A model generated the notes under the pieces. The model was not told where the DNA came from, searched no databases, and saw only the letters and a program-made list of their open reading frames with translations. A DNA stretch of 14,425 bases. It comes from an uncultured Oscillochloris sp. Lineage in GTDB: Bacteria > Chloroflexota > Chloroflexia > Chloroflexales > Chloroflexaceae. The stretch covers positions 1 through 14,425 of the forward strand of contig CAIRDL010001008.1 of NCBI GenBank assembly GCA_903877345.1, given 5' to 3'. The position numbers and the translations under genes are program-made. Of the stretch, positions 6,201-12,795 are shown in pieces; within the stretch, counting starts at the first letter, position 1; each line of letters opens with the position of its first letter.

Positions 6201-9200
6201 GCACCTCTACCTGCTTGATCTTGGCGGGCGCGGCTTTGGAGTGTTGAGTAAACTGCCCCACGTTGGTGCGGTGATCACTCCCGATGAAGAAGCCTATGAA
6301 GAGCGAGTCACGCAGCTGATTCGTGAACTGGACGACTTGATTGGCCAACGGAAAACCCTGTTGAGTAGCGCCGGGAATGCTGATCTTTACAGCTACAACC
6401 AGCAACACCCGCAAGATCCGCAGCCAGCCGTAGTGGTTCTGCTTGATAACTTTAGCGAATTTGTAGCAACCTTCGGTGGACAGCCTGATGATACCGAGAG
6501 TGGACTGCAGCGGTTCATCGCCCTGCTCCGGCAGGCCAAACCGTATGGCGTGCATGTGGTGGTCTCGGCCAATCAGCCTGCGGATCTTCCCAGTGCGGTA
6601 GCGAGCCTCTTCACCGAACGGCTGACCCTGCGGCTCGCCGATAGTGGCGAATACCGGATGCTGGTGGGTGGCACCGTCGAAGAGATCGGGGCCATCCCCG
6701 GACGTGGGTACGCCCGTGTGGCTGGGCAACCCCTGGCCTTCCAAGTCGCCACTCCGCTTGATCTGCACCGCGAGGGCAGCGACGACGTAGCGAACGAGAG
6801 CCGTGAGCTTGAACTGTTGGCCGCGCAGATGCAGGCACACCTTGAGCAGAGTCCGCGCCCCTATCGCAAGCCGTTTCGGGTAGATGGCCTGCCCCGCGAT
6901 ATTCTGCTCAAACAGTTGGTCGCCCGCGAGTATGGCCTCGAACTTGATGCCACCTTCTTGCCGAAGCTCACCGAACTGACGCGCAAACGCTGGGTGGCAA
7001 GCCGCGACCCGGCGCAGAGCGATTGGCTCACGACGGTAATTGGGGTCGCCTCGGGGAACCGCCCGCGCCCGCTGAAGCTTGAAGCGAAGACTGATGGCGT
7101 CCACGGACTGATTGCGGGCGGCACGGGGGCAGGCAAATCCGAGTTGCTGATGACGCTGATTGTCAGTCTGGCGCTGCGCTACGCACCCGATATTCTCAAC
7201 TTTGTGTTGGTGGATTACAAGGGCGGCGGGGCGTTTAAGCCCTTCGCAGCGTTGCCGCATGTGGTTGATACGGTGACGAACCTGAATAAAGCGGCGGTCA
7301 AACGGGTCTTCACCGCGATTCGGGCTGAAATGGAGCGGCGGCAGGCGCTCAACACGACAACCAATACCAAAGATATTATTGATTATCGCCTCAAGGGCCT
7401 GCATCACAGTCATGAACCGTACCCGCATCTCTTCATCATCATTGATGAATACGCGGAAATGATCGGCGATAACCCCGAATTTGCTGAAGAACTTGATAGC
7501 ATCACCCGGTTGGGGCGTGCCCAAGGCGTAAACCTGCTCTTGGCCTCCCAGCGCCCGACCGGCATCTCCGATCAGATGCGGGCGAACATCAAGCTGCGGA
7601 TCTGCTTGCGCGTAGAGCAACTTGACACGAGCCGCGAGATGCTGCGACGCGGCGACGCGGCGTTTTTGCCGAATGGTATGCCGGGGCGCGGCTACCTTCA
7701 GATTGGCAACGAAGGAATCGAGCTGATTCAAGTGGCCTACACTGGCGAGAAGTACCAGGAAGCCCCGCCGAACGCTGACGGCGAGATCCCAACCTTCTAC
7801 GGTGTGGTAGTCCAAATGGCGCAGGCGTTGCTTGGCGGCGCTCAGCGACCGGCCGCACCGTGGCCGCCAGCTTTGCCGCCGACGCTCACGTTCGATACCC
7901 CGTTAGCGGAGGCACGGCTTGACCCCACAACCTTACCGCTGCTGACGCCGGGAGGCGCGCCAACCCCGCTCACGTTGAGCGTAGCAATGGGCCATTGGTT
8001 CGCTGGTACGGGGCGTTGGCCTGGGATGGACTGGGACGAGACGGCACTGCGCGGCATCGTTGGCCTGGTTGATAACCCCTACGCGGCGCGACAACTGCCG
8101 CTGATCGTTGATCTGTCGCGGGGGCACGCGGCTCTTTTCGGAGCCTCGGGCTGGGGGAAGACCACCTTCCTGCGCGCTTTAGCGTTGAGCCTCGCGGCCA
8201 CCCATAGTCCCGGCGAGTTGCACCTGCATGTGCTTGATCTTGGCGGACGTAATCTTGAGGCACTGACCTACCTGCCGCATCTTGGCACTCTCATCTCGCC
8301 TGACACCAGTGGCTATGAAGAGCGGGTGCAACAACTCTGGCGTGAACTGAATGAACTGATTGAAACCCGCAAGCACCTTTTTAGCAACAGCGGGGCGGCA
8401 ACGGCGATGGAGTATAACCGCAGCAACCCCAGCCAGCTTTTGCCTGCCCAGGTGGTGCTGATTGATAATCTCGCGGAGTTCATCGAGACCTTTGGCCTGA
8501 CGGCAACGCAGTTGAAACAGACGAAAGACGAGGCCGCTAGTCCATTAGAGAGCTTTATCGCGTTAGCGCGCCAAGGTCGCGCCTTCGGCATTCACTTCGT
8601 CATCACTGCCGACCGACCGGGCCAAATTGCAAGCAAACTCTTTAGTCTCTTCACCGAACGTTTCACTCTGCGGCTCGCTGATGCGGGGGAATATAGTACG
8701 GTGGTCGGCAGCGGGAGCAGCGAAGTCGAGGAGATTAATGGGCGCGGCTACGCACGGATCGGTCGCCAACCGTTGGCATTCCAGGTTGCCGTTGTACCCG
8801 GCGCGGTAGATGCCCAGGGGCGAGTACAGGGTGAAGCGCGGCGGATCGAGCTGTTGGGTACGCAAATGCAGACCTTCATTAACGCCACCCAACTTCACTA
8901 TCCCCCGCCGTTGTGCATTGACGCCCTGCCAAGCTCGCTCTCCTACCGAGAATTGCTGGCTCGCGCCTTCACGATCAGTCCGGCTGAAGCAGACTTCGTT
9001 GCGGCACTACGGATGGCGATGCGGCAAACCTGGGAAGACACCCGTACGCCCGCCAAGGCTGATTGGCTAAGCGTGCCCATCGGCACCGGGTCGGGCAATC
9101 GTGACCGTACCTTGGCGTTCGAGGCCAAGCGCGATGGTGTGCATGCCTTGATCGCTGGCGGCACCGGGTCAGGCAAGTCGGAGTTGCTGATGACGCTGAT

Positions 9201-12126
9201 TGTTGGGTTGGCGACACGCTACGCGCCCGACATCCTCAACTTCGTACTGGTGGACTACAAGGGCGGCGGGGCGTTTAAGCCCTTCGAGCAGCTACCGCAT
9301 GTGGTTGATATTGTCACGAATCTGAATAAGGCAGCGGTGCATCGGATGTTTACCGCGATTGACGCCGAGTTGCGGCGGCGGCAAAAACTGAATGCCGAGA
9401 CCAACACGAGGGACATTGTCGCGTACCGCGCCAAGGGTTTGCACCTCAGTGGGGAAGCCTACCCGCATCTGTTCATTATCATTGACGAATATGCCGAGAT
9501 GATTAACGCGAATCCGGATTACCGGGCGCAACTGGAGAGCATCACCCGTGTGGGTCGCGCCCAGGGCGTAAATCTGGTGTTGGCTTCGCAACGGCCCACG
9601 GGGGTGTCGGATCAGATGCGGGCGAATATTAAATTGCGCCTCTGTCTGCGCGTCGAGGAACTCGACACGAGCCGCGAGATGTTGCGCCGCCCCGATGCGG
9701 CCTTTCTACCGAATGGGATGCCGGGACGTGGCTACATGCAGGTGGGCAACGAGAATCTTGAACTGATCCAGGTGGCCTATACGGGCGAACCGCAGCCTGG
9801 TGCGCCGCCTTTAGTGGGCAGCAACGAAGAAACTCCGCGCCTCTACGATGCAATTGTCGGCCTCGCCCGCGAACTCAATGCCGATCATGTGGTGCCTCGG
9901 CCTTGGCCGGGTTTCTTGCCGAACACGCTTAGCTTGGAAACGCCGCTGAGTGATGGGAAGAGTAGTGCGACCTTCCAACTGGAGCCAGTGGTGGCTGATT
10001 GGCTTGCCAAGCGTACGGAACACCTCTGGCGGGGCGTGCTGTGGCACACCGACGATAATGCGCCGTCAGGTGGGCGTCCACCGGCACTCGTTCCGGCGGT
10101 CGGACTGGTGGATGTGCCTGATGAAGCGCGCCAGATGCCATTGACGCTTGACCTGAGCCGGAACCACTTGGCGGTGTTTGGCGATGCTGGCAGCGGAAAG
10201 AGTGCCATGCTACGCGGCCTCCTCATGAGTCTGGCTGCTACGCATAGCCCGGACGAACTGCACGCCTATGTACTCGACCTCGGCGGACGCACCTTCCGTA
10301 GCCTTGAAGCGTTGCCCCACATGGGTGCGGTGATCTACGCCGATGAGACCCGCTTTGACGAACGCTGCCAACGCCTCTTCGACACGCTGACGCGCTTGGT
10401 AGACGAACGGCAGCATGGGTTTAGCGAGGGCGGGGTCAACAGTCTCTACGCCTATAATGCCCGCCATCCCGACCGTGCCATCCCGGCCATCTTGGTACTC
10501 ATAGATAACTTCGCTCACCTCCAGGAGGGCTATGACACCCTGATCGAAACCACGCTGATCCCGCTTATACGACGCTCGTTGAGTGCCGGGGTCTGCTTTG
10601 TGGTGAGCGCCAATATCCCCACAAACCTCGCGAGTCGACTCTATAATCTGTTTACCGAACGCCTCACCTTTCGCCAGACCAACCGCGACCGCTACATGGA
10701 TATTGTTGGGCGCGGCACCGTGGAGCTTGACGATCAGCCTGGGCGGGGCTATCTGCGCTTGGGCGGACGCCCGCTGCTCTTCCAGAGTGCTCTGCCGGTC
10801 GGCATACCAACCCCGGGCGGGCGTCCGTTACGGGCTGAGGTTGATGCTCTGGCCGAACTCATCCAAGTGATGCAGCAAGTAGTGGTTGCTCGCGCTGTAC
10901 GCCGGTGTGTGACCGAGCCGATCAAAGTGTTGGAGGAACTGCTCCCTCTCGCCGGATTGCTCGCTGAAGTATCCCCGCCGCAACCGAAGATGATCGAGGC
11001 GATCATCGGGCGCAACGGACAGCTCCAGCCTGCCAGACTCGACCTGCAACGGATCGCCCCCCATCTAGCCATTATCGGCCCGCCGCTTGCCGGCAAGACC
11101 ACGGCGCTGCATAGCTGGGTGCTGGCGTTGGCGGCCCGCCATGCGCCAACTGAAGTGCAGTTCGTGCTGATTGACATGCAGCGGAAGTTTTTTGATTATG
11201 GCGGCCAGCACAACCTGAGCGAACTGCCCCATGTCGTAGCGACGATTAGCGATAGCGAGCAACTGCCGGATCTGCTCATCAATTTGGAGCGCGAGGCCAA
11301 GCGCCTCGCCGCCGGTGAAGTCAGCCATCAACTCTTTGTCGTGATTGATAACTTCGATGAGTTCAACGATGATCTGGGCAACCAGAACCAGCAACGGCTT
11401 GCGTCCATCGCCAAGCGTTACGGGCGTGACGGGTTACACTTTGTGATCGCAACTACCCCTGATACGAGCAATGTGAGTGATCTGCGGCGGCGGATTCTTG
11501 CCGCGAACCTGGGCTTGGGCCTGCGTACCGCGCAGGCGGTCGAGTCGTTGAAGGTCTTACGCACCCCAGCGGGGATCAAAGACCGGGAGCTTGCCCCAGG
11601 ACGTGGCTACTTGGTGCGTTCAGGGGTGCCGACGCTCGTGCAGATCGCCTCGCCCTACGAACTACCAGCGGACAAACGGGCCACCCTGCCCGCTGCCGAC
11701 TCAACAGCGCACGTCGCGGTCGCGCTGGACAACTGGGTGACGCAGCTTAGGGTGCGCTACCCGGAACGGGCCAGCCCGTGGGACGGTGCGGTTCCCGCCG
11801 CAAATCGCCCAAGCACCGTCACCCTCGACCCGAAGGCGGTGCGCTATCGCGAATTGCTCCAGATCGGTGCCCAGCGCGAGTTGGCCGCCCTGCGGGCGGG
11901 CAAGCTCACTGGGATCGAGGCGCGCCCGCTTATGGTTGAGCACCTGCTCGAACTACATGGGCAGGACGACCCAGCGCGGGTACGCGAGTTACTCTACGAA
12001 TTGCTGTTGCGCGAGAAAGAGGGTGAAGGTATCGCCCGTGATCTCGCCAGTCTCCTGTTTCAGCCCAACGATGAGGCCAATTTGATCCACGAACTCGAGC
12101 GCCTCTTGAAGGAGCCGCAACGATGA
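3292..12126 (+). CDS. Giant EccC/EssC-type FtsK/SpoIIIE ATPase with seven P-loop modules
   Basis: A 2944-residue type VII secretion motor, about twice the usual EccC/EssC length. After a Pro-rich start (RPPRLQPELPFAEVEIP, as in EccC/YukB) come two membrane helices (about 38-57 and 63-85), a coiled stretch, and a degenerate NTPase-like domain (about 240-450; VVVIDLL Walker-B-like, no P-loop). Seven P-loop modules follow, with Walker A lysines K568, K950, K1282, K1623, K1962, K2303 and K2602. Modules 1, 3 and 5 (type A) carry G(S/G)TGxGKSE, VDYKGGGAFK and FIIIDE(F/Y)AEM. Modules 2, 4 and 6 (type B) carry G(A/D)(S/A)G(W/S)GK, LDLGGR and a DN Walker B. Module 7 (type C) has GPPLAGKT and VVIDNFDEF. 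A helical C-terminal region of about 110 residues ends the chain. The usual N-terminal FHA pair of EssC is absent; an FHA domain is encoded by the next gene (4-nt overlap). No frameshift is seen across 8.8 kb. Confidence 0.95.
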   Translation: MVNPTPIERPPRLQPELPFAEVEIPKPPEPQTQGQARLIQIGLPLVTIIGYVLVSSLGGPGRNMGMLIPMALAVVASTGFSIYTYRKEQQQRAATAQAYANRLVELTREMEQAHDQQRRFYIYNYPEPQSSLHIVSQSKALATQVEHRAFRAESRLWERRTADEDFGMVRLGNGARPSTVIYRLDSVENFEHPQVRAALKLAADSCFVDQVPITLALRQPPALSNKEEAEQTEDKPVRPVTPTTHALALAGAPSAVYTFVRAIMAHLVIFQAPGDVRLYVLATNANEWGWTRKLPHSQAGEHGTCLCFVDSRPSTPTGAQPQSATATVDDDGDELDHYLEELRRVLVQRKLRLQEQDAAQDQGTPTLPFCVVVIDLLGLSDAVDRRLHEIESDAAITILLAEGATLGATVIFLVPERAKAPSGCQAIIEVAATAPVTNVKQAPNPQIHFRYAETGLNSLRYVGIADGIADLAQMRQLATDLSQLTVRQGAGANVPSAVAYMDLAGYGSLQDLRDDAWQRWSAATDKRHANWLRVPLGVMAGNKRRTLVFSAKRDGVHGMVAGSTGSGKSELLIALITGMAVNYDPSTLNFVLVDYKGGGAFKEFEGLPHCVDIITNLAANGVTRMFTAIQAEMRRRQALNVATSTNNIVAYRQKGLHLTHAPYPFLFIIIDEFAEMIADRAEYKAQLESITRVGRAQGVSLILAAQRPSGVTDQMRSNIKFRICLRVETPGESREMLRRVDAAFLPTGMPGRGYLQVGNDEVELIQIAYTGEPYVDPNRTPLAPVIWPERGGSYSPTQDLAPPELYKVIITTLDELARKRKLPAQGAPWPKILPSQLALSEPLIADEPTLKTITAARYLAPLQIQRITLGQPREATLTLNPALNRWFNGISGWLELAEADAATQTQFWSDYAVRPVVGLLDNPYEACHLPLVIDLPRGHTTIYGASGWGKSTFLRTLAVSLAASHSPNYLHLYLLDLGGRGFGVLSKLPHVGAVITPDEEAYEERVTQLIRELDDLIGQRKTLLSSAGNADLYSYNQQHPQDPQPAVVVLLDNFSEFVATFGGQPDDTESGLQRFIALLRQAKPYGVHVVVSANQPADLPSAVASLFTERLTLRLADSGEYRMLVGGTVEEIGAIPGRGYARVAGQPLAFQVATPLDLHREGSDDVANESRELELLAAQMQAHLEQSPRPYRKPFRVDGLPRDILLKQLVAREYGLELDATFLPKLTELTRKRWVASRDPAQSDWLTTVIGVASGNRPRPLKLEAKTDGVHGLIAGGTGAGKSELLMTLIVSLALRYAPDILNFVLVDYKGGGAFKPFAALPHVVDTVTNLNKAAVKRVFTAIRAEMERRQALNTTTNTKDIIDYRLKGLHHSHEPYPHLFIIIDEYAEMIGDNPEFAEELDSITRLGRAQGVNLLLASQRPTGISDQMRANIKLRICLRVEQLDTSREMLRRGDAAFLPNGMPGRGYLQIGNEGIELIQVAYTGEKYQEAPPNADGEIPTFYGVVVQMAQALLGGAQRPAAPWPPALPPTLTFDTPLAEARLDPTTLPLLTPGGAPTPLTLSVAMGHWFAGTGRWPGMDWDETALRGIVGLVDNPYAARQLPLIVDLSRGHAALFGASGWGKTTFLRALALSLAATHSPGELHLHVLDLGGRNLEALTYLPHLGTLISPDTSGYEERVQQLWRELNELIETRKHLFSNSGAATAMEYNRSNPSQLLPAQVVLIDNLAEFIETFGLTATQLKQTKDEAASPLESFIALARQGRAFGIHFVITADRPGQIASKLFSLFTERFTLRLADAGEYSTVVGSGSSEVEEINGRGYARIGRQPLAFQVAVVPGAVDAQGRVQGEARRIELLGTQMQTFINATQLHYPPPLCIDALPSSLSYRELLARAFTISPAEADFVAALRMAMRQTWEDTRTPAKADWLSVPIGTGSGNRDRTLAFEAKRDGVHALIAGGTGSGKSELLMTLIVGLATRYAPDILNFVLVDYKGGGAFKPFEQLPHVVDIVTNLNKAAVHRMFTAIDAELRRRQKLNAETNTRDIVAYRAKGLHLSGEAYPHLFIIIDEYAEMINANPDYRAQLESITRVGRAQGVNLVLASQRPTGVSDQMRANIKLRLCLRVEELDTSREMLRRPDAAFLPNGMPGRGYMQVGNENLELIQVAYTGEPQPGAPPLVGSNEETPRLYDAIVGLARELNADHVVPRPWPGFLPNTLSLETPLSDGKSSATFQLEPVVADWLAKRTEHLWRGVLWHTDDNAPSGGRPPALVPAVGLVDVPDEARQMPLTLDLSRNHLAVFGDAGSGKSAMLRGLLMSLAATHSPDELHAYVLDLGGRTFRSLEALPHMGAVIYADETRFDERCQRLFDTLTRLVDERQHGFSEGGVNSLYAYNARHPDRAIPAILVLIDNFAHLQEGYDTLIETTLIPLIRRSLSAGVCFVVSANIPTNLASRLYNLFTERLTFRQTNRDRYMDIVGRGTVELDDQPGRGYLRLGGRPLLFQSALPVGIPTPGGRPLRAEVDALAELIQVMQQVVVARAVRRCVTEPIKVLEELLPLAGLLAEVSPPQPKMIEAIIGRNGQLQPARLDLQRIAPHLAIIGPPLAGKTTALHSWVLALAARHAPTEVQFVLIDMQRKFFDYGGQHNLSELPHVVATISDSEQLPDLLINLEREAKRLAAGEVSHQLFVVIDNFDEFNDDLGNQNQQRLASIAKRYGRDGLHFVIATTPDTSNVSDLRRRILAANLGLGLRTAQAVESLKVLRTPAGIKDRELAPGRGYLVRSGVPTLVQIASPYELPADKRATLPAADSTAHVAVALDNWVTQLRVRYPERASPWDGAVPAANRPSTVTLDPKAVRYRELLQIGAQRELAALRAGKLTGIEARPLMVEHLLELHGQDDPARVRELLYELLLREKEGEGIARDLASLLFQPNDEANLIHELERLLKEPQR
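4795..6882 (+). repeat. ATPase A-B repeat unit 1 (residues about 502-1197)
   Basis: First of three tandem A-B units inside the motor gene. A module: Walker A GSTGSGKS (K568), VDYKGGG, Walker B D671-E672. B module: Walker A GASGWGKST (K950), LDLGGRGFG, Walker B D1052-N1053. It is the most divergent A copy: it has KEFEGLPH and DEFAEM where the other two have KPF...LPH and DEYAEM. The A-lysine to next A-lysine distance is 714 residues, longer than in the next unit. Confidence 0.8.
6883..8919 (+). repeat. ATPase A-B repeat unit 2 (residues about 1198-1876)
   Basis: Second tandem unit. A module: GGTGAGKS (K1282), VDYKGGGAFKPF, D1385-E1386. B module: GASGWGKT (K1623), LDLGGRNLE, D1725-N1726. Its A module is nearly identical over long stretches to that of unit 3, including at the DNA level: matching runs at 7141-7163 and 9181-9203 are exactly 2040 bp apart. 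Its B module resembles that of unit 1 (GASGWGK, ATHSP/ASHSP, YEERV). Boundaries are approximate, set at the start of the VDGLP/IDALP linker. Confidence 0.8.
8920..10911 (+). repeat. ATPase A-B repeat unit 3 (residues about 1877-2540)
   Basis: Third tandem unit. A module: GGTGSGKS (K1962), VDYKGGGAFKPF, D2065-E2066. B module: GDAGSGKS (K2303), LDLGGRTFR, D2405-N2406. The B module has drifted from the other two: the P-loop Trp is replaced by Ser, and DN is followed by FAHL rather than an (S/A)EF sequence. Lysine spacing is 680 residues both for A (K1282 to K1962) and for B (K1623 to K2303). Confidence 0.8.
10912..11700 (+). other. Terminal type-C ATPase module of the motor
   Basis: Seventh P-loop module, different from both A and B types. 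Walker A is GPPLAGKT (K2602), the strand motif is VLIDMQRKFFDYG in place of VDYKGGG or LDLGGR, and Walker B is VVIDNFDEF (D2686-N2687). The Walker lysine lies only 299 residues after that of module 6. By position it matches the last ATPase domain of EccC/EssC, which in characterised systems binds the C-terminal export signal of EsxB. That assignment is by order only. Confidence 0.7.
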
Positions 12127-12755
12127 GCGGAGAGTTACACTATGTCAAGATCAAGCTCGATTTGAGTGATCTTGATAAGCCGCAAGAAGTGCTGGTTCTC
12201 CCTACGCTGACCCCGCCGGAGCTGTTGGGGGCGATCATTGAGGAGTTTCGCGGCACGCCGCACCTCATCCCCAATCCGGCGGCGTATCGGCTCATGCGGG
12301 CCGACACTGGCACGCTCCTCGACGATGAACTGCCCCTTGCCCGTCAGCTTGGCCCACAGTTGGCATGCCGACTCCACGAGTATTGCCCCCCACTGCCGCA
12401 AGGTGCCGTGCCAATGGGGCTGCGAATTTATCTGCGTGAACAGACGCACGGCACCGTTTACCCCCTCCACTGGCAACCGGCGCTCATTGGTCGTCCCGAC
12501 GAAAAGCTGTTGGACAACGATCTGCTCGCGGTGAATGTGGCCGCGTACACCACCGGACTGCGGGTATCTCGGCGTCATGCCCAGGTGATTAGTGAAGCGG
12601 GACAAGTTTATCTGGAGAGTCTTGGTCAGAACGCCACACACGTTACGGCGGTGCAGGGTGTGCCAGTGGAGGTGACCGGGCGCCAGCTTTTGAGTGACGG
12701 GGCAATGATTGAGTTGGTGCGAAGTCAGATTAAGTTAATGGTGATCATTAGGTAA
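12123..12755 (+). CDS. Ubiquitin-like (EsaB/YukD-type) plus FHA domain fusion protein
   Basis: A 210-residue soluble protein starting at an ATG that overlaps the ATPase stop by 4 nt (ATGA), with GGAG a few bases upstream: translational coupling. Residues about 5-88 look like a ubiquitin fold (VKIKLDLSD..., LPTLTPPELLGAII, YRLMRADTGTLLDDELPLARQL), as in EsaB/YukD. Residues about 98-208 are an FHA domain with G123-R124-P125, S149-R150-R151-H152-A153 and the later N170, the residues that contact phosphothreonine in this family. In Firmicutes the ubiquitin-like protein is separate and FHA domains sit at the N-terminus of EssC. Here the FHA is joined to the ubiquitin-like part, and the ATPase lacks FHA. 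It probably docks on the motor or pseudokinase and regulates assembly. The FHA call is strong; the ubiquitin-fold call is moderate. Confidence 0.8.
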   Translation: MSGELHYVKIKLDLSDLDKPQEVLVLPTLTPPELLGAIIEEFRGTPHLIPNPAAYRLMRADTGTLLDDELPLARQLGPQLACRLHEYCPPLPQGAVPMGLRIYLREQTHGTVYPLHWQPALIGRPDEKLLDNDLLAVNVAAYTTGLRVSRRHAQVISEAGQVYLESLGQNATHVTAVQGVPVEVTGRQLLSDGAMIELVRSQIKLMVIIR

Positions 12756-12771
12756 TGAAGCGTTCCTTCAT
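12755..12771 (+). promoter_or_regulatory. Small hairpin between machinery and toxin genes
   Basis: ATGAAG (12755-12760) and CTTCAT (12766-12771) form a 6-bp stem with a 5-nt loop, starting on the last base of the FHA gene stop codon. It is too weak for a terminator on its own. The toxin gene begins 40 bp after the FHA gene with no clear promoter, so read-through from the operon is likely. Confidence 0.3.
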
Positions 12772-12795
12772 AGGCATCCGTTTGGAGTACGGACG

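Noticed and set aside
6016..7815. Long open frame of 599 codons on the minus strand
   Set aside because: It lies wholly inside the motor gene, is antisense to conserved ATPase motifs, shows no recognisable domain, and such antisense frames are common in GC-rich coding DNA.
4795..10911. CRISPR-like or simple tandem repeat
   Set aside because: The 2-kb period reflects homologous protein modules within one open frame, not a short repeat-spacer array.
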